In this document: positions 1 to 8,622 of the stretch, in pieces
Layout of the letters: every line of letters begins with the position of its first letter
Numbering within the stretch: the stretch's first letter is position 1
Origin: an uncultured Planctomycetales bacterium
Lineage (GTDB): Bacteria; Planctomycetota; Planctomycetia; Isosphaerales; Isosphaeraceae
NCBI GenBank assembly: GCA_903926465.1
Contig: CAIYJE010000167.1
Coordinates: forward strand, 1-44,404
DNA: 44,404 nucleotides
Direction of reading: 5' to 3'
Translations under genes and position numbers: made by a program
The notes under the pieces: model-generated
What the model was told of the DNA's origin: nothing
Database searches by the model: none
The model's input: only the letters and a program-made list of their open reading frames with translations

Positions 1-204
1 CTGAGAACGTCGGGCCATTCCGAGATTGTGATCTTTCGCTGCTGCATCGATGATCTCCTCCAAGCCCGGTACCATCGGGCATTGAGAGATCGTTGCGAAT
101 CGTCAACCCGCTTTCCAGATGCGGTTCATCGGACGCTTACTTTGGACCACGGGTGGAACTGGAGAGATTGCCGCCCTTACGAGAAGAGTGGACCCTTTAA
201 GTAG
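1..204 (+). CDS. Possible 3' end of an upstream gene (partial)
   Basis: Frame 1 is open from the first base to a TAG at 202-204 (67 codons) and ends 28 bases before the next ATG, as expected of an upstream operon partner of the SGNH hydrolase. The visible peptide ends in ...YEKSGPFK and contains a Trp/Asp/Arg-rich stretch (HGWNWRDCRPYEK). I recognise no family. An open frame of this length can arise by chance in DNA of this composition and AGA codons are over-represented, so this is a weak call that needs the sequence to the left of the window. Confidence 0.3.
   Translation: MRTSGHSEIVIFRCCIDDLLQARYHRALRDRCESSTRFPDAVHRTLTLDHGWNWRDCRPYEKSGPFK
91..108 (+). repeat. 18-bp direct repeat, left copy
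   Basis: CGTTGCGAATCGTCAACC matches 16 of 18 positions with the copy at 1078-1095, so the pair brackets the SGNH hydrolase gene. The core AATCGTnAACC is also the end of the dispersed inverted-repeat element described at 22420-22624. Confidence 0.4.
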
Positions 205-232
205 CAACCTCATTAACTGAAAGGCAAACGCT

Positions 233-1075
233 ATGTCTCAAAGCCGCCGTGCATTTATCCTAAACGAAGCTCTTTTGCCCACCGTGGCTGGTTTGTTTGG
301 CTTTTTGTACTTTTTGTACGCCGTCGTGGTATTTGAAAAGCCGATTCCGACACGCGTGTTATTACTTGGTGATAGTACAACCATTGGCAACGTTTGTCGT
401 GAGGTCGATCCTCACGCACCGCAGTACGAACAAATACTGACTCAGGTTTTGGAAGCCGAAGGGATCAAACCCTCGGTCGAAGTGATCAACAAAGGGCATG
501 ATGGAGATTCCATCAGCGTTCTGCTCTCTTCTGGTCGATATGCAAAAGAGATCGCTCGATTGGGAAAAATGGATTATATCGTGATCCGCTACGGTATTAA
601 CGATCTGGACAAACGGCAGGATTTCGATGCGAACTTTCCCCTTGATTATCATTTGCTCATCAAACGGCTCCGTGAAGATTTTCCAGGTGCTCAGATCATT
701 CTTTCACTTGTTACCCCGTTTCACGGGCCTGAGAACGATGAAAGGATCAACGCCCTGATTCGACAGGTGTCCAAAGCTGAGGATTTGCCGGTGTTCGACG
801 CGTACTCCCCGTTCCAGAACGAACTCGCCACCGGAAAGCTCTCACTGTATTACCGCAGTTATCCCTGGAATCTTATTCCCGAAAAGAAACGGGCGGTTGC
901 CGCACCCTTCGTGCATGGTCGGAAGGTCACCGTGATGGATGGCCGGCTTGATCTTCAGCTTGGCGATCTTCCTGGCTGGTTCGACGAGCGGCATCCGAAC
1001 CCGACGGGCTATCACGTGCTCGGCCTGGCAACGGGCAAATTCTTGAGCAATCTCATGCTTTCGCAGCCGAAGTGA
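233..1075 (+). CDS. Membrane-anchored SGNH/GDSL-type hydrolase
   Basis: A 280-residue protein with one hydrophobic segment near the N-terminus (about residues 14-34), then an SGNH-hydrolase domain facing outward. Block I is LLLGDSTTIGN with the nucleophile Ser48. The block II glycine lies in NKGHDGDS (Gly88). Block III is YGIND with Asn123. Block V is DERHPNPTGY, giving the Asp251/His254 pair. All four catalytic positions are present, so the enzyme should be active as an esterase or deacetylase, often on O-acetylated glycans. The substrate cannot be read from the sequence. An AAAGG lies upstream of the ATG. The possible upstream gene ends 28 bases before it, and glycerol kinase converges from the other strand. 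Confidence 0.85.
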   Translation: MSQSRRAFILNEALLPTVAGLFGFLYFLYAVVVFEKPIPTRVLLLGDSTTIGNVCREVDPHAPQYEQILTQVLEAEGIKPSVEVINKGHDGDSISVLLSSGRYAKEIARLGKMDYIVIRYGINDLDKRQDFDANFPLDYHLLIKRLREDFPGAQIILSLVTPFHGPENDERINALIRQVSKAEDLPVFDAYSPFQNELATGKLSLYYRSYPWNLIPEKKRAVAAPFVHGRKVTVMDGRLDLQLGDLPGWFDERHPNPTGYHVLGLATGKFLSNLMLSQPK

Positions 1076-1077
1076 GC

Positions 1078-1095
1078 CGGTGCGAATCGTGAACC
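1078..1095 (+). repeat. 18-bp direct repeat, right copy
   Basis: CGGTGCGAATCGTGAACC begins just after the SGNH hydrolase stop codon. It matches the copy at 91-108 at 16 of 18 bases and shares AATCGTGAACC exactly with the right end of the element at 22603-22624. Confidence 0.4.
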
Positions 1096-1189
1096 GCGCT
1101 CATTGTGTACGGTCGATGCGGTTGGTGAGACGGTTTCGGGTGTTGATTGGAAGAGAATGCGGCCTGATTGTGCTGTAACTGATCCCCAC

Positions 1190-2689
1190 TCAACCCTGTG
1201 CCGAGGCGTAATAACGCACAATGGTGTTGATGGCGTGACGCCAGCGGGCCAGGTTTTCTGACCGCCAGGTTGGGTCGCGGCGGGGCTCGAACAGGGTGGT
1301 TCGCCCGGCGAGCAAGGCTTCGACCTCGGCATCGGAACTCCAGATGCCCGCCTGCAGACCGGCGAGCAGGGCGGCCCCGAGCGCCGTGGATTCGGTATGG
1401 GGGCTGCGGATGATTGGCAGGCCCAGCAGGTCGGCCTGGAATTGCAAGAACGGGTCAGACCGGGCCATGCCGCCATCCACCTTCAGGCAGGAGGGCGGGG
1501 TTTTCAGATCCTGACGCATGGCGTCAAGCAATTCAGCCACCTGGAAGGCCACTCCTTCAACGGTGGCCCTGGCCAGGTCGGCCACGCTGGTGTCTCTGGT
1601 CAGGCCGAAGATAGTACCCCGGGCGGCCGGCGACCAGTGGGGCGCCCCCAGGCCGGTAAGGGCCGGCACAAACAAGACCCCGGACTCGCTCCGGCCTTGG
1701 TGGTAGAGCCGGTCAATTTCAGGTGCCGCGCCAATCGCTTGCAGGCCGTCCCGGAACCACTGCACGGCAGCTCCGGCCACAAATACGCTACCCTCAAGGG
1801 CAAAGGCAAATGGGCCTGCGCCTGTGGCGGCGGCCGTGGTGACCAGGCCGGCCGATGATCGCACGGGGGACGAGCCGGTATGGGCCAGCAAGAATGCGCC
1901 GGTGCCGTACGTGCATTTGGCCTGACCGGGTCCAAACCCGCCCTGGCCGAACAGCGAGGCTTGCTGGTCTCCGGCCATGGCAAGAATTGGCCGGGCCGGC
2001 GAGCCTGGCGTTCCCAGGTGCATCTCTCCAAAATCCGACCGACTGGGGCGGATTTCGGGCAATAATTCGGGCGGTACTCCGAAGAACTCACACAGGTCGT
2101 CGGCCCACTGGCCGGTGCGCAGGTCCATGAGCAGGGTGCGAGAGGCATTGGTGCGGTCGGTCACGTGGCACTGCCCGTGGGTCAGGTTCCAGGCCAGCCA
2201 GGAATCCATGGTCCCGGCTGCCAGTTCGCCGGCCTCGGCTTTGCGACGCGCACCTGGCGCATGGTCCAGCAACCAGGCGAACTTGGTGGCAGAGAAGTAG
2301 GGGTCAAGAACCAGGCCCGTGCGGTTCGCCAGCCTTTCCCGATGTTCTGCATGACGTTCACAGAAGCCGGCCGTGCGGCGATCTTGCCAGACGATGGCCG
2401 GCCCGATCGGCTGGCCGGTGTTTCTGTCCCACACCACCGCCGTTTCTCGCTGGTTGGTAATGCCAATGGCCGCAAGACTGGAGAACCGAATTTGCGTTTG
2501 AGCGAGAACCTGCCCCACCACGGTTCGTACCGACTGCAACAGGGTGAGTGCGTCATGCTCAACCCAGCCTGGCTGGGGGTAGGTTGGCGGCACCTCCACC
2601 TGGGCCTGGCCCAGCGGCTGGAGCTGCTCATCGTAAATGATGGCCCGGCTACTGGTGGTTCCCTGGTCAATGGCAAGGATTAGCGACAT
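1190..2689 (-). CDS. glpK: Glycerol kinase
   Basis: 499 residues, the normal length for the family. It phosphorylates glycerol with ATP to sn-glycerol 3-phosphate in the cytoplasm. The N-terminus carries the FGGY-kinase phosphate loop AIDQGTTSSR. The glycerol-kinase signatures PGWVEHD, GITNQRET and VWQDRR follow, then YGTGAFLL and the C-terminal FGGY region with LKVDGGMARSDPFLQ. The start is supported by AGGGAG six bases before the ATG. No glpF (facilitator) or glpD (dehydrogenase) lies beside it, so it stands alone and is convergent with the SGNH hydrolase. A small membrane protein begins divergently at 2848. Confidence 0.95.
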   Translation of the reverse strand: MSLILAIDQGTTSSRAIIYDEQLQPLGQAQVEVPPTYPQPGWVEHDALTLLQSVRTVVGQVLAQTQIRFSSLAAIGITNQRETAVVWDRNTGQPIGPAIVWQDRRTAGFCERHAEHRERLANRTGLVLDPYFSATKFAWLLDHAPGARRKAEAGELAAGTMDSWLAWNLTHGQCHVTDRTNASRTLLMDLRTGQWADDLCEFFGVPPELLPEIRPSRSDFGEMHLGTPGSPARPILAMAGDQQASLFGQGGFGPGQAKCTYGTGAFLLAHTGSSPVRSSAGLVTTAAATGAGPFAFALEGSVFVAGAAVQWFRDGLQAIGAAPEIDRLYHQGRSESGVLFVPALTGLGAPHWSPAARGTIFGLTRDTSVADLARATVEGVAFQVAELLDAMRQDLKTPPSCLKVDGGMARSDPFLQFQADLLGLPIIRSPHTESTALGAALLAGLQAGIWSSDAEVEALLAGRTTLFEPRRDPTWRSENLARWRHAINTIVRYYASAQG

Positions 2690-2847
2690 GGATGGCTCCC
2701 TGGCACGCCTGGGTTTTGGAAGGCGTTCTCTGAACGAAGTGGTCAGTCTTCCAAGATCCAGGATATCTTGACCGCGGAGCAGGTTCGACGCCTTGGCGTT
2801 TCTTGGTGGTTGATTTTCATTCCCAGGATCAAGGAGATCTTGCTGCG

Positions 2848-3282
2848 ATGATGTCAGACTTTATCCGCGCCTTTGCGCTGATGATCCCTGTTGTGATTGT
2901 GCCCAGTGCACTGCTGGCCCGGCACCTGGGTGTAAGGCGCAAGATGTCTCACGTGGAGCGGATGCGGGCGATTGAACTGGGGCATCCGCTGGTCTCTCGC
3001 AGCCCATTCTGGCCCAGCCTGGCGGCCATTGCCATTGGCGGGGTAGTGCCCAGCGTGGCGTTTCTCTGCGCGTTCTTGGTAAACACCGGTCCCACAACGC
3101 ATGAGGTTGCCTGGGTGGCCGCCGGCTTGGTGGGAGGCTTGGGGGTCTATTTTGGGGCGAAGCTGGTTACCCAGTTACTCGCGCTCGGGCAGCCGCGTGA
3201 CGTTGCCTGGCCAGAGCCGGTGGCTGGGGCCAAGCCGTGGCTCGATCCAGACGCTTACGACACGGTAAGCCGGCGCGGCTGA
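2848..3282 (+). CDS. Small predicted membrane protein of unknown function
   Basis: 144 residues with three likely membrane segments (about residues 5-22, 50-75 and 85-112). A basic stretch RHLGVRRKMSHVERMRAIELG lies between the first two, and the C-terminal tail is polar and Pro/Trp/Asp-rich. I chose ATG 2848 because AAGGAG lies 11 bases upstream; an upstream TTG in the same frame at 2803 has no such site. The segment MSHVERMRAIELGHP resembles sequences seen in small bacterial membrane proteins that precede regulatory genes, but I assign no function. Its stop is 15 bases from the stop of the convergent glycosyltransferase. Confidence 0.7.
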   Translation: MMSDFIRAFALMIPVVIVPSALLARHLGVRRKMSHVERMRAIELGHPLVSRSPFWPSLAAIAIGGVVPSVAFLCAFLVNTGPTTHEVAWVAAGLVGGLGVYFGAKLVTQLLALGQPRDVAWPEPVAGAKPWLDPDAYDTVSRRG

Positions 3283-3297
3283 GAACCGGTTTCTACT

Positions 3298-4677
3298 CTA
3301 AACGGTGACTGGCCCGGTGTTCGCCCGTTGCCTGTTCGCGTTTGGAATCCGCGAGTGCCACCCGCCGGTCACGGCTGCAACGCCCGCCCCGGCCCAGAGC
3401 GCCAGCAACGGTTCAATCGGGATATGGAAACGTGCCGAAACGATGGTCAGGGTGTGAAAGAGCGTGAGCAGGGCGAATATGAGCAAGGTTGGTGCCAGTC
3501 TGCGTCGATTATCGTGGCCAACCATCAGCCAGCCCAGAAGAGCCAGCCCGGTCAGGCCCAGGTGGCTGGCCCGGTAGAGGAGCGACCGGGTTTTGGGGTT
3601 GGTTTCGTCAAACAGCAAGAACGCCCGCAGCCGTGCCAGGCAGAGCTGGGTGTATCGGCCTGGCTGGGTTTTGAGTTCCTCCAAGGCGCGGGTGAAGAGC
3701 ACGCGTGAGCGGTCTGGCTCTGGCAGTTGGCTCAGCATTCGCTTGTCAGCGGGAGTGAGGGCAATGTCGTCAATGTAGCCGGCCTCATGGCGCGCGGCCC
3801 AAAGCGCGGAGTTGTAGCCAGCGAGTGTGGCTGGATTCTCGGCCAGCCGGTCTTGAAGGACGCTGGTCACCGAGTCACGTACCACCTTATCGGTTCCCGC
3901 GCTCAGGTTGCAGTTCCCTTGCCAGAAGGCATAGCCAAACGAACTTTTGACCGGGACAAACCGACCGTGGACGGCCGCATTTCGGGCGATCCAGGGAAGC
4001 ACCAGGCAAGTCGCCACAGCGCCCGCCAACGCGGCTGCCCGGAGCGAGCTTTGCCAGCCTTTTGATTCTCGAATGATCAGCCAAGCTAGCGCTGGTGCCG
4101 CCAGGCCCAGAATTGGATCGGTAAGAACCATGGTTGCAAACAAGGCACCCAGGCCAATGGCGTTGCCAGGCGTGGGGTTCTGGCCGGTTTGGACGGCGAA
4201 CACCAACACCCAGACCAGGAGCGTGGCAGCCAGGCCGGCTACCTGGACATGGGTGGCTGCATAGACCAGTGTTGGATGGATCGCCACTATGAGACCGGTT
4301 ATCAGGCTGGCCTGCCGGGAACCGGGCAGCAACTTCCGGCAAAGCCGCATCGATCCCCAGGTGAGTAGCCCACCCAGTATGGCCTGGGCCATTAACAACA
4401 GCAGGAGCGAGCGTGGGGTGGCAACCCCGCCCAGCACGTAGGCTGCGGCCACTAGAAACGGATAAATGGGCGCCTGTTGCGACGTCGGTCCGTCGGCCCC
4501 CAGGAACTCGATCGAAAAGCCCCGGCCGTTGAGCAGATTCTCGGCAATGGTCCCGTGCTCGTAGGTGGAGTTGGGCACGTGGTGGCTCTGAAGCACAACC
4601 ACGGCTAGCAAGCGAGCGGCCACCGCCAGTGCGATGAGGGCGGATTCCCAGCCCGGTGTCGTGAGTCTCGTTCGCAT
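3298..4677 (-). CDS. GT39/ArnT-like polytopic membrane glycosyltransferase
   Basis: 459 residues from the chosen ATG at 4677, which has AGGGAG a few bases upstream; the same frame is open to an ATG at 4704. There are about ten hydrophobic segments. The first extracytoplasmic loop (YEHGTIAENLLNGRGFS ... SQQAPIYPFLVAA) has the layout of the dolichyl/undecaprenyl-phosphate sugar transferases (PMT/ArnT, GT39): a short acidic stretch, a 'GRGF' turn, then 'xxAPIYPFLVA'. Such enzymes move a sugar from a lipid-phosphate carrier to lipid or protein outside the membrane. The usual catalytic acid is not in its textbook context (E-H in place of D/E), so activity is uncertain. It is followed on the same strand by a second protein of the same type. 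Confidence 0.7.
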   Translation of the reverse strand: MRTRLTTPGWESALIALAVAARLLAVVVLQSHHVPNSTYEHGTIAENLLNGRGFSIEFLGADGPTSQQAPIYPFLVAAAYVLGGVATPRSLLLLLMAQAILGGLLTWGSMRLCRKLLPGSRQASLITGLIVAIHPTLVYAATHVQVAGLAATLLVWVLVFAVQTGQNPTPGNAIGLGALFATMVLTDPILGLAAPALAWLIIRESKGWQSSLRAAALAGAVATCLVLPWIARNAAVHGRFVPVKSSFGYAFWQGNCNLSAGTDKVVRDSVTSVLQDRLAENPATLAGYNSALWAARHEAGYIDDIALTPADKRMLSQLPEPDRSRVLFTRALEELKTQPGRYTQLCLARLRAFLLFDETNPKTRSLLYRASHLGLTGLALLGWLMVGHDNRRRLAPTLLIFALLTLFHTLTIVSARFHIPIEPLLALWAGAGVAAVTGGWHSRIPNANRQRANTGPVTV

Positions 4678-4805
4678 CCTTGCTCCCTGGGTCGGGTTCC
4701 GCACCGTTAACCCGCGTGGATTCTGGGCAAGGGCTCAGAATCGGTCAACCGGGAGTTTGGGTTGGGGGCCTGACGAACGTCGCTGCCTGTCTCAGGTTCA
4801 GGAAT

Positions 4806-6338
4806 TCAGGGCTTGGTTGCTGAGTCACGGATCTCATACACGGTCACAGGCCCCTCGGTCCGGACTGGGACGACCCGTTGCGGAGACTCGGCAGCAAACT
4901 GGGCCACGGTGCCAGGCAAGGCGCGGGCATAACGGTCGGCATCGTCGATCAGGTAGGCCACCTGGTATTTCTCGATCACCGAGCCAATCGTTTGGGTGCT
5001 TTCTGGGGCAGGGGCCGGTACCACCGTGCGTTTCCGGTTCATCAGCCAGAAGGCTTCGCCACCTTGGCGCGTGATCACGGGGCCCGGTTTCCGGCCCTGA
5101 TCGGCAATCCACTGGCAGGCGGCGTCAAAGCTGGCCGGTTGGCTCGCCTTGCGGGGGATCAGACTGTACAGGCTGTAGGGGAGCGAGAGGGCCAGTAGGA
5201 ACCAGGCCGCGCGCGCCCCGGGGGTCAGCCGGTGAGTGTGGGGGAACCGTGGCTTCCAGGTTTGCGCCAGGAATTCGAGGCTGATCCAGGCCCCGAGCAA
5301 GAGAAATGGCACGAGCGGGATCAGGAACCGGCCGGCCTCCTGGAAGGGCCAAACCAGGAGCAGGGCCATGGTCAAGAAAAACCCCAGACCGGCCAGCCGC
5401 CAGCGAGGCTGGCGCAGGGTGAACGCCAGCCCGGCCAGAATCGTTCCCGTGGCCAGCAGTCCCCAGCCGTATCCCACCAGCCACCAGCGCGGGCGGAAGA
5501 TGGTGGCAACCTCATTGAGCGGGCCAAAAAGTTGGTCTGGAATTCGCAACAGGTAGAAATTTGCCTGGCTGCTGATCAATTCCCCAAGCCCTTGCCTGGG
5601 TAAGAGTTCTGCCTGGGTTCCTGCTTGCACATTCAGGAGCCAGCACAGCCAGGGAAGCAGGCCCAGGCCCAGTGCCAGCAGATAGGTGAACAGCGCCCGT
5701 GGGCCGCGATTCCAGAACAGGTCGATTCCCACGGCGGCAGCCAGCATGATTCCCACCTGACGGGTAAGCACGCACCCAGCCGCCAGGGCACCCAGTCCAA
5801 TCCAGGCTAAGAAGGATTTGCCCCGCGCCTGATCACTGGCAACGAGTAGACCAGAACTCAGGAGTAAGAACAGCGGCTCAGACTGGATCGCTCCGCCGAC
5901 ACGGCCCCAGGTCCAGTTGATGGCCAGGGCTGCGGTGAGCAGACTTGCCGGCAGCGCCGGCATGCGGGCGTTCAGCCACCGTCTGAAAAGCAGTACGGCC
6001 CCGATGGTGCAGGCGAGCGAGAAACCGTGCGCCACGGGAAATGAGGGACCGGTGAACGTCCATACGGTGGCCAGCGCCACCGGGTAGCCGGGTGGGAAAT
6101 GGGCGTGCCTGGGGGCATCGGGATGTTCGATTGCGCGGTACCCCTGACCGGTGCGCAATGATTCTGCCAGCACGGCGTACCCGGCACCATCGAACCGGGG
6201 CGGGGCCTGCCAGTTCGTTTTCAGGCCGATGAGCAGGGCGAGTGCCAGCACTGCGAGCCATGAGAGGGTAGAAGTCCGAAAGAGTTGCCTAAGGCTGGGT
6301 TCTGACATCGAATCACGTGATGACATGGGAATCGCCAT
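4806..6338 (-). CDS. GT39/ArnT-like polytopic membrane glycosyltransferase
   Basis: About 510 residues with roughly ten membrane segments. After the first segment comes WQAPPRFDGAGYAVLAESLR ... FPPGYPVALA, the acidic residue plus 'PPGYP' layout of GT39/PMT-like enzymes; the aspartate of RFDGAGY is the likely catalytic acid. The C-terminal third is a soluble extracytoplasmic domain (ITRQGGEAFWLMNRK ... TVYEIRDSATKP). ATG 6338 is chosen because an AAGG lies upstream; the frame is open to a TTG at 6419, and ATG codons at residues 5 and 11 are alternatives. The gene at 3298-4677 lies about 130 bases downstream on the same strand, so the two probably form one transcript. Confidence 0.72.
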   Translation of the reverse strand: MAIPMSSRDSMSEPSLRQLFRTSTLSWLAVLALALLIGLKTNWQAPPRFDGAGYAVLAESLRTGQGYRAIEHPDAPRHAHFPPGYPVALATVWTFTGPSFPVAHGFSLACTIGAVLLFRRWLNARMPALPASLLTAALAINWTWGRVGGAIQSEPLFLLLSSGLLVASDQARGKSFLAWIGLGALAAGCVLTRQVGIMLAAAVGIDLFWNRGPRALFTYLLALGLGLLPWLCWLLNVQAGTQAELLPRQGLGELISSQANFYLLRIPDQLFGPLNEVATIFRPRWWLVGYGWGLLATGTILAGLAFTLRQPRWRLAGLGFFLTMALLLVWPFQEAGRFLIPLVPFLLLGAWISLEFLAQTWKPRFPHTHRLTPGARAAWFLLALSLPYSLYSLIPRKASQPASFDAACQWIADQGRKPGPVITRQGGEAFWLMNRKRTVVPAPAPESTQTIGSVIEKYQVAYLIDDADRYARALPGTVAQFAAESPQRVVPVRTEGPVTVYEIRDSATKP

Positions 6339-6892
6339 GGTCGATACTGGCCCTTGAACTCGTCGAGTACCTGGACCCAGTGGGTATCGTCGATTGTTCT
6401 GGCTGTTCCGGTCAAGCAATTACCCGTTGAGCCAGACAAGTTGCTGAAACAGACAGGAAATCCTGACGCAAGATAACGGTTTGCGATTGGATTGCAGATC
6501 TGGGAGGACAGCAGCCTTCGGCGGTTTCTTGGGGTTGTTTGTAGGTGCTACCCAATCGTGAACAACGATAGTCAACGTGCAAGGCGATATCCTGCGTGTA
6601 ACGCTGGCCTTGAGAGTACGCTCACAGCGAAATCGGAAGAGCGCACTTTCGGCACGTCGTACCGTCGTCAGGATCCCTGGAGAGAGGCCGAATCTATAGA
6701 GCCGTACACCGGGGATACCAGGATGAGTCGAGGCGCAAGCCAAGGATCGCAAGAGAATGCCAGCATCCTGCACCATTCTTATTTGTCAGCCACCAGAAAA
6801 TGATTCAAGAGGCTCGTGGCACCAGGAGACCGTTTCTGTGTAATCTGGAGCTTGGACCAATCCATCATTTCAAGCCTTGAAGGGAAAATGAC
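6339..6892. other. Intergenic region, 554 bases, holding a degenerate repeat copy
   Basis: This lies between two divergently read genes, so it must carry both promoters, but I see no convincing -35/-10 pair. The only structure I recognise is the degenerate inverted-repeat element at 6478-6564. Open frames here (for example a minus-strand frame to 6776) have no ribosome-binding site and no recognisable family. Confidence 0.5.
6478..6564. repeat. Degenerate copy of the dispersed inverted-repeat element
   Basis: Three blocks match the element at 22420-22624 in the same order. The left end 6478-6499 (GGTTTGCGATTGGATTGC...) is 17/22 identical. The core AGGACAGCAGCCTTCGGC at 6505 onward corresponds to the palindrome arm at 22481. 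The right end 6543-6564 (...ACCCAATCGTGAACA) is 18/22 identical. The right palindrome arm is missing, giving about 87 rather than 205 bases. Confidence 0.5.
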
Positions 6893-7675
6893 ATGCTAAG
6901 ACTTTTGCTCTATATTACTAGCCTGGGCAGTATTTCGGAGGAGAGCGTGGCGGAAGCGCGTTACGCCGTAGTTGGATCTTGGTGGTTGGATGGCAACGGT
7001 AGCCCTGGTACCCTGGTGATCAAACTGGTGGCAGGGAATGAGATCACGGGCCATGTCTATGACCAGCCAATCACCGGTAGATTTGATGCAGTCGCCCGTC
7101 GCTTGATTTTTCAGCGCATGCTGAATCCAGGCGATACCCAACCCCGCCAAGAATACACTGGCGTGCTGACCCGTGATGCTGGTTCCTCACCGCCCCGCTA
7201 TTGCCTCACGGGAACCTTCCGCGCCCTCGACACTCCCTCGTTTGGTGAACCAGGGATACAGTACCCCTGGTTTGCCAAGGCAACACGCCTTCGGTTGCCA
7301 GCCGAAGACCTCAAAGAGTTGCAGGGGGCGTGGCAGGTCTCAGACATCGTCGATTGCAAAAATCAAGCGGTGAAATTACCGGAGTCAACCCAACTCCAAA
7401 CGCTACACACGCGGTTGGTGTTTCAGGGGAACCAGTTGCTGGAGAACGGAAGGGTCGTGGCTACCCTGACCAATGACTTGGATATCCCTGATCTTGAGTC
7501 GCAAAAAGGGTTGAAGGGACTTCGACTCTGTCTGCTGACGTTGCCAGATGGACGAGGAATTGTCTGTAGTTATGGATTGGAAGCGACAGGCCTGGTGATT
7601 GCCTACCCGCATACTACAAGCGAACGTCGCGGATTAACGGGTCAGATTGTTTTTCTTAAACGACCTGAGCATTAA
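6893..7675 (+). CDS. TIGR03067-like domain protein
   Basis: 260 residues. The C-terminal half, from about residue 140, has the pattern of the planctomycete TIGR03067 domain: LQGAWQVSDIVDCKNQAV, then RLVFQGNQLLENGRV, and a terminal GQIVFLKRPEH. The N-terminal half (VVGSWWLDGNGSPGTLVIKL ...) looks like a second, diverged lipocalin-like beta-sheet repeat. A short hydrophobic N-terminus (LRLLLYITSLGSIS) may be a weak signal peptide. AAGGG lies about 10 bases before the ATG. TIGR03067 has no established biochemical role. A second family member is at 13029-13454. Confidence 0.6.
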   Translation: MLRLLLYITSLGSISEESVAEARYAVVGSWWLDGNGSPGTLVIKLVAGNEITGHVYDQPITGRFDAVARRLIFQRMLNPGDTQPRQEYTGVLTRDAGSSPPRYCLTGTFRALDTPSFGEPGIQYPWFAKATRLRLPAEDLKELQGAWQVSDIVDCKNQAVKLPESTQLQTLHTRLVFQGNQLLENGRVVATLTNDLDIPDLESQKGLKGLRLCLLTLPDGRGIVCSYGLEATGLVIAYPHTTSERRGLTGQIVFLKRPEH

Positions 7676-7870
7676 TGTTGCCAAGGGATGTCGCGGAAAT
7701 CGGTATTCGTAGTTGGTGTAGGCTGATCAGTTTCGAGCAATCGGATTAACTTCGTGAGCGGGCGGAATTGTGTCTGGATTCACGGATAAGGCTCGGTTTC
7801 CTGCTGTCTTTGATCGGAGATTGTTCCTTAGGGCAAGTTGCTGGCCGTGGAATCCAGGAGGCGATGGTTG

Positions 7871-8605
7871 GTGGGCCTTGTGATCTCGGTGGTCATCCCT
7901 GCGTACAACGAGGCGGCTTATCTGCCTCAAACTCTGGGTTGCCTCATGCGCTCCGTGGAACATGAGGGGGGAAACCGTGATCTGGGTTGGGTTGAGGTGA
8001 TCGTGGCCGATAGCGGGAGTACAGACCGGACGTCGGAGGTTGCGGGTGCCCTGGGAGCGCGGGTTGTTTCGGTCCCAAAACATAATATTTCAAGGGTTCG
8101 TAATGTCGGGGCGGCGGCTGCAAGGGGCGAACTGCTTGTGTTTCTTGACGCCGACACGTTGGTCCCTGAAGAGTTCTTGGGTCGAATTCTGAAGGAGATG
8201 GAGCCAGCAAACTGTCTGGGCGGCGCCTGGGACACGGATTATCGGCCGGCGCGGTGCTCGGTCAGGGTCTACCTTCGCCTGTGGCGTTGGCTTGGGCTCT
8301 GGCTTGGGATGGCGCAGGGGGCTGCGCAGTTTTGCCGCAGAGACGCCTTTGTTGCCGTGGGGAGATTCGAGGAATCCCTTTTCATGGGGGAGGATGTGGA
8401 TTTTTTCTGGCGGTTGCGAAAACTGGCAAAATCCAAGGGTCAGTACGTTCAAATTGTGAGAGACCTTCAAGTGGTCCCTTCTTGCCGGCGGTTTGATCAA
8501 TGGCCGCTCTGGCGTATTCTGATAAAAACGAATCCGTTCTACATATTCGTATTCAAGCGAATGAAATTTGCATGGCAGGGCTGGTATCACGATGTGCCGC
8601 GATGA
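7871..8605 (+). CDS. Family 2 glycosyltransferase
   Basis: About 244 residues of GT-A fold. It opens with ISVVIPAYNEAAYLPQTL, continues with VIVADSGSTDRTSEVA, and has the metal-binding LDADTLVPEEF (DxD). The acceptor side holds GRFEESLFMGEDVDFFWRL, the ED motif that supplies the catalytic base. It should move a sugar from a nucleotide donor in the cytoplasm. No membrane anchor is evident. The start is chosen at GTG 7871 because a perfect AGGAGG sits at 7856-7861; TTG 7868 is equally compatible. The gene ends 17 bases before the convergent sigma-factor stop. Confidence 0.85.
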   Translation: MGLVISVVIPAYNEAAYLPQTLGCLMRSVEHEGGNRDLGWVEVIVADSGSTDRTSEVAGALGARVVSVPKHNISRVRNVGAAAARGELLVFLDADTLVPEEFLGRILKEMEPANCLGGAWDTDYRPARCSVRVYLRLWRWLGLWLGMAQGAAQFCRRDAFVAVGRFEESLFMGEDVDFFWRLRKLAKSKGQYVQIVRDLQVVPSCRRFDQWPLWRILIKTNPFYIFVFKRMKFAWQGWYHDVPR

Positions 8606-8622
8606 TCGTCCAGTCGCCGAAC

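Noticed and set aside
6420-6776. A 118-codon minus-strand frame between divergent genes
   Set aside because: No initiation signal and no recognisable family, and it overlaps the degenerate repeat copy.
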